20,935 nt of DNA from Bacteroides sp. CAG:1076. GTDB taxonomy: Bacteria; Bacteroidota; Bacteroidia; Bacteroidales; Bacteroidaceae. This document shows, in pieces, positions 15,305-20,935 of the stretch. The stretch is from NCBI GenBank assembly GCA_000436795.1, contig HF993287.1, positions 93,241 through 114,175 of the forward strand, read 5' to 3'. The first letter of the stretch is position 1, and every line of letters begins with the position of its first letter. Made by a program: the position numbers and the translations under genes. The notes beneath the pieces were generated by a model that saw only the letters and a list, made by a program, of their open reading frames with translations, was not told the DNA's origin and did not search any database.

Positions 15305-17155
15305 CTATTTATATCTGTTCGGATTATTCTTACTGTTCAGGTAAGTGGATGAATCTATCGGGAACTTGCTTAAATTCTGTACATAAAAATTATTCATCAA
15401 CTTCTCGGCCCATGGTCCGTAAGTAAACGAACTGCTATGACCATAACCCATTACGTGTCCCAATTCGTGAAACATAATACTACATGCATAAGTATTCCAG
15501 TAATGTTCGAACCACGCCTGCTGGTAAGCTCCAAACGTGCTTCCTCCTCCCAGACCAATGATACCGTTACCCGGATAAACCAGCCCGACCTGTAAGGTGC
15601 GTTTTTGTCTCATTTGCTGTAAAACCCGTTCTACTTGTATAGGATTTTTATTATCATCATAAAGCTGATCTGCATTTTCAGTCAGAATCTGTTCGTGTTC
15701 CGGCATATCAATCATGTAAGTGAAATTAAGGAACAAGGCAACAGATTCACGACAATGTACAGGACGGATACCCATCCAGTTTCCAACCGGACCACCATCT
15801 TCGCGTTCAGGATCGCCACCATACAAGCCCCAGTAAATATCCCATCCGTGTTCTATTTTCGTCAATTTCTCCCAGTATGGGTCAGTCGACTCAACCTTAA
15901 ACTCGGCACCTGCCAGTTCAGAAGCTTGCATCTGATGTACTTCAATCTGTCTTCCTGATTCAGTACGACACATAGACGAACGTTGTACCAAAGGCAATGC
16001 TTCATAAAAATCGGCAAATCCCGGAATCGTATCGAAGTAAGCCAAATCAAAATACTCATCACTTACAGCAGGAATATGCACCTTGACAAGAACATTTTTC
16101 AAATCGCGTGGCGAATAAAAACGCATATGCAATTCCCCGTCGTCGGTAATGTTTATCTGAAGCGGTTGCGCCGTGTTGAACTTTCTCAGCGAAGGATTCG
16201 TGTATACTTCTTTCGTTTCATCATCCTGCAAGATTTTAGTATGCTTGCCTTCTGCATAAGCCGATGAAGTAAGGAACATAACAACCGACTTGTCATCCGG
16301 ATGGTTGACCTTCGTTTCTATCTGATGAATATGATTCGATTCCATTTCCTTCTGACCGAATGCATAAACCTGACTGACTTCACTACCACGATAATTCCGT
16401 GTCTGGATACTGATTTCCCCATTCAACACAGAACCTTCCTTCAAAGGCATAAAACAATAAGAAGTAACACTATCCAAAAGCAAGTCTTGTAATGTACCGT
16501 CACTCTCGCCTGCCATTGCTCCATCACCGGAAAGTACTGTATAAAAGTGGGCAGAACCAAATGTAGCTCTCTTAGCAGTTACAGCCGTACGTACATACGG
16601 ATTGTTGTATGCAAACTCAAAATCAACCTTACTTATAATACGTTGCTGTTTTACATCCTGTCGTATTGCAGCAACTTCCTGCTTGCCACCTGTACCTTGC
16701 TGTACTGTTACCGTAAACGGTGTCTGCGAATAAAAATATTCAGCATCCAGCGGCTTCTGCAAATCTTCCGGAAACTCGAGCCAGGTTTCATCAATGTGAT
16801 TCAATTCGTGAATTGTTGCTCTATCCAAGCTCTCATTACCTTTCACTCCCAATACCAGCAAGCGATAATTTCCTTCGTGCAACCCTTCTACATAAATTTC
16901 GGAAGTCGACGGATTATATTTGCTTTTGGTATCTCTCACACGATTGCCATTCTCATCTACAATACAGTATTCCAGTCGGTCATAACGTGCTTCTTCCAGT
17001 GTAGAAGCACGTGACAAAGTGCCACTATATCCTACATCGTATAATTTGAAAACTGCTTCCGGTGTATCTGTGCTTGCAGTAGTATTCCATTCTTCCCGGC
17101 TACAAGCCATCAGCAACAGACTACACAAACATGTAATTAAAGTAATTTTCTTCAT
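15305..17155 (-). CDS. Lipoprotein with fimbrillin-like domain fused to a zinc metallopeptidase (operon gene 1)
   Basis: The 616-residue product starts with a lipoprotein signal, lipidation at C18 (LLMAC) and acidic SREEW. The first half (about 30-285) is strand-rich and resembles FimB/Mfa2-type anchor domains: YDRLEYCIVDENGNRV, EGLHEGNYRLLVLG and ISKVDFEFAYN. The C-terminal part carries a complete metzincin-type zinc site H563-E564-LG-H567-VM-G570-YG-H573, with M587 a candidate Met-turn, preceded by FGAYQQAWFEHYWNTYACS. It resembles the zinc-dependent metalloproteinase lipoproteins known from Bacteroides (BF0631-type family, from memory). It would act on the outer membrane or cell surface. 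It opens a four-gene operon with three fimbrillin-like lipoproteins (44-base gap to the next gene), which suggests maturation of those subunits or cleavage of host or glycan-linked proteins. All catalytic residues are present. Confidence 0.8.
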   Translation of the reverse strand: MKKITLITCLCSLLLMACSREEWNTTASTDTPEAVFKLYDVGYSGTLSRASTLEEARYDRLEYCIVDENGNRVRDTKSKYNPSTSEIYVEGLHEGNYRLLVLGVKGNESLDRATIHELNHIDETWLEFPEDLQKPLDAEYFYSQTPFTVTVQQGTGGKQEVAAIRQDVKQQRIISKVDFEFAYNNPYVRTAVTAKRATFGSAHFYTVLSGDGAMAGESDGTLQDLLLDSVTSYCFMPLKEGSVLNGEISIQTRNYRGSEVSQVYAFGQKEMESNHIHQIETKVNHPDDKSVVMFLTSSAYAEGKHTKILQDDETKEVYTNPSLRKFNTAQPLQINITDDGELHMRFYSPRDLKNVLVKVHIPAVSDEYFDLAYFDTIPGFADFYEALPLVQRSSMCRTESGRQIEVHQMQASELAGAEFKVESTDPYWEKLTKIEHGWDIYWGLYGGDPEREDGGPVGNWMGIRPVHCRESVALFLNFTYMIDMPEHEQILTENADQLYDDNKNPIQVERVLQQMRQKRTLQVGLVYPGNGIIGLGGGSTFGAYQQAWFEHYWNTYACSIMFHELGHVMGYGHSSSFTYGPWAEKLMNNFYVQNLSKFPIDSSTYLNSKNNPNRYK

Positions 17156-17488
17156 TCGTTTTCTGCTTTTACTATGTCAAAGTTTTAAAAGTTATTTCAT
17201 CAATTATTGTTACATATTCGTAGAAAAAACGCAAAGTTTTGTAAAATGCTTAACGTTTATCCCCCATTTTTTACGTAAAGAGAAACATTCATGTTCCGCA
17301 TTTTGTTCAACTTTTCCAATAAAAAAAATGAATAAATCAGCTAACCTCCTCTCACTCAACAACTATCTTTTTAACTTTCAAACTTAGTTCACGAAACATT
17401 TTTCAGAAAAAACATAAAGCAAACCATCAAATCATATTTTTATTTTCCAGCTTTTATGTAAATTTGTTGCATAAAAATAAGGTCAATT
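17156..17488. other. Divergent intergenic region between the lipoprotein operon and yitT-like gene
   Basis: A 333-base A/T-rich region serves as upstream region for both genes. For the minus strand the only full -7 match is TAAGTTTG (17379-17386 complement), which would give a leader of about 217 bases and has no clear -33 partner. A nine-base direct repeat CAAAGTTTT occurs at 17178-17186 and 17232-17240, and a ten-base palindrome TTTACGTAAA at 17270-17279. No inverted repeats flanking a promoter, as in phase-variable switches, were found. No coding sequence is apparent. Confidence 0.5.
17459..17466 (+). promoter_or_regulatory. -7 box of the YitT-family gene
   Basis: TAAATTTG matches TAnnTTTG and is 23 bases before the ATG at 17489. 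TTTT is found 19 bases upstream (17437-17440) at the -33 position, a weak partner. AATAAGG just before the start may act as ribosome binding site. Confidence 0.45.
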
Positions 17489-18451
17489 ATGAAAAAAACA
17501 CTCTGTTCATGGCTCAATATCCTGATGGGATGCATCATTTTAGCAGCAGGATTCGTTTTCTTTATCAATCCATATAATATCGTTCCGGGAGGAGTTTATG
17601 GTGCCAGCATCGTACTGCATAACCTATTTCCATCCATACAAGTGGGAACATTTGGTTACATGTTCGATATTCCGTTACTCATCCTGTCGGTTATTCTACT
17701 TGGAGCGAAGCTGGGATCACGTACTATTGCCGCAGCCATGACCACTCCCTTTCTGATGAATATGATGTCAAGAATGGTCTATCCTACCGAAGAAGCCCTT
17801 CAGGCACTTGATCCGTCCCAACTGATAGGAGGAAGCATGAACCTGTCCGATCATCTGATGCTGGCATGCATCATGGGAGCAACGCTGATAGGTATAGGCA
17901 CAGGCATTGTAATCCGTAATCAAGCAACAACGGGAGGTAGTGACATTGTAGGTATGTTGCTCCAAAAGTATTGTCATATACGTTTTTCAAGAGCTATCTT
18001 GCTGGTCGACGGAACGGTAGTTTGTTTTGGCCTTCTGGTAATAGGTTTCGGAATAGGCAGCGCAGAAGACTCCATACAACCTTCCTGGCACTTGTCTTTC
18101 TACTCACTTATCACCATTTTTATTATTTCCCGAGTCATAGCATACATGATAAACGGTTCTAAAAACGACAAACTGATATTTGTCATCAGCGATAAAAAAA
18201 TGACTGAACTGCATTCGTATATACTAAAAGACCTTGATCGTACAGCCACTTGTATAAAGAGCAGCGGACTCTATACAGGCAAAGAAAAAGAAATGATATT
18301 CCTCGTTGTAAGTTATAAAGAAGTAGCTGGTGTAAAACACACTATCAAGGCAGCAGACCCTAAGGCTTTTGTTGTAGTAACGGACGCTTACGACACATTT
18401 GGCGAAGGCTGGAAACAACTTCCTTCACCCAACGAGATTGACCCCGAATAA
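17489..18451 (+). CDS. YitT-family integral membrane protein (DUF161/DUF2179)
   Basis: The 320-residue protein has five or six hydrophobic segments in its first 222 residues (about 8-26, 58-73, 122-142, 168-190 and 203-221) and a soluble C-terminal DUF2179 domain (about 228-305), with KLIFVISDKK, TCIKSSGLYTGKEKEMIFLV and DPKAFVVVTDAYDTFGEGW. The loops NPYNIVPGGVYGASIVLHN (27-45) and NQATTGGSDIVGMLL (144-158) are typical of the YitT/YvjA group in the inner membrane. Transport function is suspected for these proteins but not established. The small C-terminal domain may sense a cytosolic ligand. It is divergent from the lipoprotein operon and likely a single gene. Confidence 0.92.
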   Translation: MKKTLCSWLNILMGCIILAAGFVFFINPYNIVPGGVYGASIVLHNLFPSIQVGTFGYMFDIPLLILSVILLGAKLGSRTIAAAMTTPFLMNMMSRMVYPTEEALQALDPSQLIGGSMNLSDHLMLACIMGATLIGIGTGIVIRNQATTGGSDIVGMLLQKYCHIRFSRAILLVDGTVVCFGLLVIGFGIGSAEDSIQPSWHLSFYSLITIFIISRVIAYMINGSKNDKLIFVISDKKMTELHSYILKDLDRTATCIKSSGLYTGKEKEMIFLVVSYKEVAGVKHTIKAADPKAFVVVTDAYDTFGEGWKQLPSPNEIDPE

Positions 18452-18485
18452 TAAAGGCATATTCGTTTTATTTCGGTAATTCGGG
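18443..18485 (+). terminator. Weak hairpin after the YitT-family gene
   Basis: CCCGAAT (18443-18449), overlapping the stop codon, pairs with ATTCGGG (18479-18485) over a 29-base spacer. There is no T-run behind it, so a role in termination is uncertain. Confidence 0.25.
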
Positions 18486-18531
18486 TACAAGAATCTGTAA
18501 TCTGTTTATGTTCGGTTAACGTGGAGCGCAG

Positions 18532-18539
18532 TAATTTTG
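18532..18539 (+). promoter_or_regulatory. -7 box of the cupin-CMD gene
   Basis: TAATTTTG matches TAnnTTTG and is 38 bases before the ATG at 18578. The -33 region shows only partial matches (TATG or TTCG), as would fit a promoter that depends on an activator such as the AraC regulator encoded downstream. Confidence 0.45.
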
Positions 18540-18577
18540 TGGTATATAAAAAAGGATTATTCTAAACCCTTCGTACC

Positions 18578-19840
18578 ATGAAAGTCAAAAAAATTACAAC
18601 TATATGTATTGCCCTGACAGCAATGCTCCCAATAACTATATTAAATGCACAGAATATGGAAAAAGAAAATCGTGTACCCCAACATCTCAGCACATTTCCC
18701 ATTGGTGAAGAGAATGTGCAATATGCCAAATTCTTTATCGGAAAATCTTATTTAGCCCTATTAACGAGCAATAAAGAGCTGAACACTCCGATATGTAATG
18801 TGACTTTCGAACCAGGATGCCGCAACAACTGGCACAGCCATACGGGAGGGCAACTCCTGATTGCGGTAGGAGGAAAAGGATTTTATCAAGAAAAGAATAA
18901 ACCGGCACGCTTGCTGCTTCCAGGAGATATTGTAGAAATAGCTCCCAATGTAATTCACTGGCATGGAGCAGCACCCGATAGTTGGTTTTCGCATCTCGCT
19001 ATTGAATGTAATCCCCAGACGAATAAAAATACCTGGTTAGAGCCTGTCGATGATGAAGAATACTCAGCTGCAACTTCACCAAACGGAGAGTTATCTGCCG
19101 AAGCAGCCAAAAATCAGTCGACATGGTATGCCACATATCACGATAATTTAGCAATCACTGATCCAGAGCTGGCTGAAATATTTGGCAATTTTACCTTTGG
19201 AGACGTAGCAAAATACGGTCAACTGGAAACACGAAGCCGAATTCTGGTAACAATGGCTTCCACCATAGCAACAAACTCTACAACGGAATACCGAAAGACA
19301 CTTCATGCCGCTCTTGCCAATGACATTACTCCCTTAGAAATAAAAGAGGTTTTATACCATGCCGTACCTTATGCCGGCATGTCGAAAGTGGAGGAACTGA
19401 TTGAAGTGGCAAATGATTTTCTTTCGGAGAAAGGAGTAAAACTCCCATTGGCGCCTCAATCCGTTGTAACGCCGGCTACCCGAATGGAGAAAGGGCTGGC
19501 TCTACAAAAAGATATTTTCGGCAACCAGATAGACCATCTGTATGAAACATCCCCTGCAAATCAGTTGCATATTCAAAAATATCTTTCAGCAAACTGTTTC
19601 GGAGATTATCAGACTCGCCCTGTATTCGACCCTAAGACACGAGAACTCCTGACATTCGCAATTCTAATTTCTCTGGGAGGATGCGAACCTCAAGTGAAAG
19701 GACATATCGCAGGAAACGTCAATGTAGGGAATGACAAACAAACATTACTGACTGTCGCCACGCAGCTGTTGCCCTATATAGGATATCCGCGTACACTAAA
19801 TGCCATAGCCTGTCTGAATGAAGTTATTCCTGAGAATTAA
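18578..19840 (+). CDS. Exported cupin fused to two carboxymuconolactone decarboxylase-like domains
   Basis: The 420-residue protein begins with a signal peptide (1-24, ILNA before Q25). A cupin domain follows (about 45-145) with metal ligands readable as H86 and H88 (NWHSHTGGQ), Q92 and H127 (PNVIHWHG). The spacing +2, +6, +41 equals that of the manganese cupin hydroxynitrile lyase of Granulicella (H53, H55, Q59, H94). Two CMD/AhpD-like helical domains follow: about 195-285 (ETRSRILVTMAS, LHAALANDITPLEIKEVLYH, PYAGMSK) and about 305-415 (KTRELLTFAILISLGG, HIAGNVNVGNDKQTLLTVATQLLPYIGYPRT written here in part). No CxxC of the peroxidase-type AhpD is present. Function may be removal of reactive aldehydes, cyanohydrins or lactones, or redox chemistry; this is not proven. 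A convergent AraC gene follows and may regulate it. Confidence 0.85.
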   Translation: MKVKKITTICIALTAMLPITILNAQNMEKENRVPQHLSTFPIGEENVQYAKFFIGKSYLALLTSNKELNTPICNVTFEPGCRNNWHSHTGGQLLIAVGGKGFYQEKNKPARLLLPGDIVEIAPNVIHWHGAAPDSWFSHLAIECNPQTNKNTWLEPVDDEEYSAATSPNGELSAEAAKNQSTWYATYHDNLAITDPELAEIFGNFTFGDVAKYGQLETRSRILVTMASTIATNSTTEYRKTLHAALANDITPLEIKEVLYHAVPYAGMSKVEELIEVANDFLSEKGVKLPLAPQSVVTPATRMEKGLALQKDIFGNQIDHLYETSPANQLHIQKYLSANCFGDYQTRPVFDPKTRELLTFAILISLGGCEPQVKGHIAGNVNVGNDKQTLLTVATQLLPYIGYPRTLNAIACLNEVIPEN

Positions 19841-19844
19841 AACG

Positions 19845-19902
19845 TAAGCCACGTTTATAGTTTACCCTATCTTACAGAACAGCAAATTATAAACGTGGCT
19901 TA
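19845..19902. terminator. Bidirectional terminator, perfect 15-bp inverted repeat
   Basis: TAAGCCACGTTTATA (19845-19859) pairs perfectly with TATAAACGTGGCTTA (19888-19902) around a 28-base loop. It lies four bases after the stop of the cupin gene and 22 bases after the stop of the convergent AraC gene, so it can serve both. Confidence 0.7.
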
Positions 19903-19924
19903 ACCATATCGATAAAATCTTTTT

Positions 19925-20821
19925 CTACCGAATTATCCTATATGCCGAAGGAGTATACCCTACCGTTTTCTTAAAAATACGAGTAAAATGCTGAGGATAT
20001 TGAAAGCCCAATCCATACGCAATTTCACTGACACTCTTGTCCGTGCCCAAGATTTCTTCCTTTGCTACGTCAATCAGTTTTTCCAAAATATATTCTTGGG
20101 CAGTCTTACCTGTTTCTTTCTTTATCAAATCACCAAAATAGTTAGGCGATAAATGCACACTATCGGCAAAATATTTCACGGTAGGAAGTCCTTGTACTTG
20201 CGGACGGTCACTTTGAAAATATTGTTCCAGCAGTTCTTCAAACTGGACTAAGATTCCTCTATTCACCTTTGTCCGAGTAACAAACTGCCTTTCATAAAAA
20301 CGCATACAGTAATCCAGCAACAATTCAATGTTACGCGAAATCAACTTTTTGCTGTGTTTATCAGCCGGACGGACGAGCTCCAAATGAATCTTATCCAGAC
20401 AATCGCGAAAAATACCTTTTTCCTCATCCGAAAGATGCAATGCTTCATTCGATGCATAAGAGAAGAAAGAATAATGCTTTATTTCCTGCCCGAGTGGAGT
20501 TCCTTTTATCAAGTCTGGATGAAACAACAAACCATACGACAAAGGGCGTACTCCCGGTTCCATATTCACTTCAACTACTTGCCCCGGAGCAAAACTTGTC
20601 ACTGTACCTTCCTGATAATCGTACGTCTGTTTGCCATACCGTAAATCACCACAACGAGTTTGCTTCAAGAAAAGAGCATACAATCCAAAATTCATTGTAG
20701 CATGTGTCGGAAATGTTGAGGCCTTAGATAAGTCGACTACCGTCACTAATGGATGAAGAGTTTCCTGACCATACAATTTATTATATTGCTCTACTGAATC
20801 GAATCTGATAACATCTCCCAT
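19925..20821 (-). CDS. AraC-family transcriptional regulator
   Basis: From the preferred start at 20821 the protein has 298 residues and begins MGDVIRFDSVEQYNKLYG. The N-terminal half is a cupin-like sensing domain (HATMNFGLYALFLK, GTVTSFAPGQVVEV). The C-terminal half has two AraC helix-turn-helix units: VKYFADSVHLSPNYFGDLIK and VSEIAYGLGFQYPQHFTRIF, ending TVGYTPSAYRIIR. An in-frame ATG at 20893 would add 24 residues, but the promoter lies inside that extension, so the shorter start is favoured. It is convergent with the cupin-CMD gene and a candidate regulator of it. It differs clearly from the AraC gene at 6363-7265. Confidence 0.92.
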   Translation of the reverse strand: MGDVIRFDSVEQYNKLYGQETLHPLVTVVDLSKASTFPTHATMNFGLYALFLKQTRCGDLRYGKQTYDYQEGTVTSFAPGQVVEVNMEPGVRPLSYGLLFHPDLIKGTPLGQEIKHYSFFSYASNEALHLSDEEKGIFRDCLDKIHLELVRPADKHSKKLISRNIELLLDYCMRFYERQFVTRTKVNRGILVQFEELLEQYFQSDRPQVQGLPTVKYFADSVHLSPNYFGDLIKKETGKTAQEYILEKLIDVAKEEILGTDKSVSEIAYGLGFQYPQHFTRIFKKTVGYTPSAYRIIR

Positions 20822-20842
20822 ATTTTCTGTTTTTAATCCGTA

Positions 20843-20873
20843 CAAAGATACCAATAAATACACAACCCACAAA
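20843..20873 (-). promoter_or_regulatory. Promoter of the right-hand AraC gene
   Basis: On the minus strand TTTG (20870-20873) is followed after 19 bases by TATCTTTG (20843-20850), a perfect Bacteroidetes -33/-7 pair. Transcription would start near 20836, about 15 bases before the ATG at 20821, which fixes the start codon choice. Confidence 0.75.
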
Positions 20874-20935
20874 ACCGTAAACGCCCGATACATAAATCAG
20901 TAATCCGGATGCATATACCAATGATTTATATTCCA

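Noticed and set aside
16547..17014. 155-residue plus-strand frame opposite the metallopeptidase gene
   Set aside because: It is fully inside the coding region of a protein with a lipoprotein signal and zinc site; the hydrophobic, cysteine-rich composition is typical of antisense translation.
15305..17155. HELNH in the N-terminal half of the metallopeptidase as a second zinc site
   Set aside because: The motif HELNHIDETW lacks the HExxH spacing, so only the site at 563-573 is credible.
17156..17488. Invertible promoter for phase variation of the fimbria-like operon
   Set aside because: No pair of inverted repeats flanking a promoter-sized segment could be found, and no invertase gene is in the window.
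1..20935. CRISPR array, insertion sequence or prophage genes
   Set aside because: No regularly spaced repeats, no transposase motif and no phage structural genes were seen; the integrase fragment is the only mobile-element trace.

Overview
The window looks like chromosomal DNA of a gut Bacteroidales species (Bacteroides/Phocaeicola type). The pointers are many lipoproteins with Bacteroidetes-style lipoboxes, FimB/Mfa2-type fimbrillin proteins, a DUF4923 protein, weak or absent Shine-Dalgarno sequences, and several upstream regions carrying the Bacteroidetes promoter pattern TTTG or TTG, 19-21 bases, TAnnTTTG. No database could be searched, so family names come from motif recognition.

Left part (3-3798, + strand): the three [FeFe]-hydrogenase maturases hydE (5' end outside the window), hydG and hydF, closely spaced. 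HydE and HydG are radical-SAM enzymes that build parts of the H-cluster and HydF is the GTPase scaffold. A terminator-like hairpin follows, whose 3' arm contains the likely promoter of a tRNA-Gly(CCC) gene. Just behind the tRNA and its own terminator lies a 65-codon fragment resembling the N-terminal arm domain of a Bacteroidetes tyrosine integrase, probably the scar of an element that used the tRNA as its attachment site.

Middle left (4120-7839): a SnoaL/NTF2-fold protein, a flavodoxin with a signal peptide and a short-chain dehydrogenase form a tight operon, followed by an AraC regulator with its own promoter and a small PPGHAKK-type lipoprotein. The redox operon may act on a small cyclic or aromatic/steroid-like substrate, but the substrate cannot be read from the sequence.

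Middle (7856-9676, - strand): a secreted alpha/beta hydrolase and a secreted DUF4923 protein, with a 370-base gap holding a terminator, a short perfect palindrome and two tandem TTTTTTGTACAAA repeats.

Centre right (9722-17155, - strand): the most interesting block, a four-gene operon of lipoproteins ending at a 19-bp terminator stem. The first gene encodes a fimbrillin-like domain joined to a C-terminal HExxHxxGxxH zinc peptidase. The next three are mutually paralogous: two are long three-module proteins (about 750 residues) ending in the same tail PVEYIY, and one is a short protein (303 residues) with only the first module. This looks like a surface fimbria-like or adhesin assembly with a dedicated cell-surface metallopeptidase.

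Right part (17459-20873): a YitT-family membrane protein divergent from the fimbrial operon, a secreted cupin fused to two carboxymuconolactone decarboxylase-like domains, and a convergent AraC regulator. A perfect 15-bp inverted repeat separates the last two genes.
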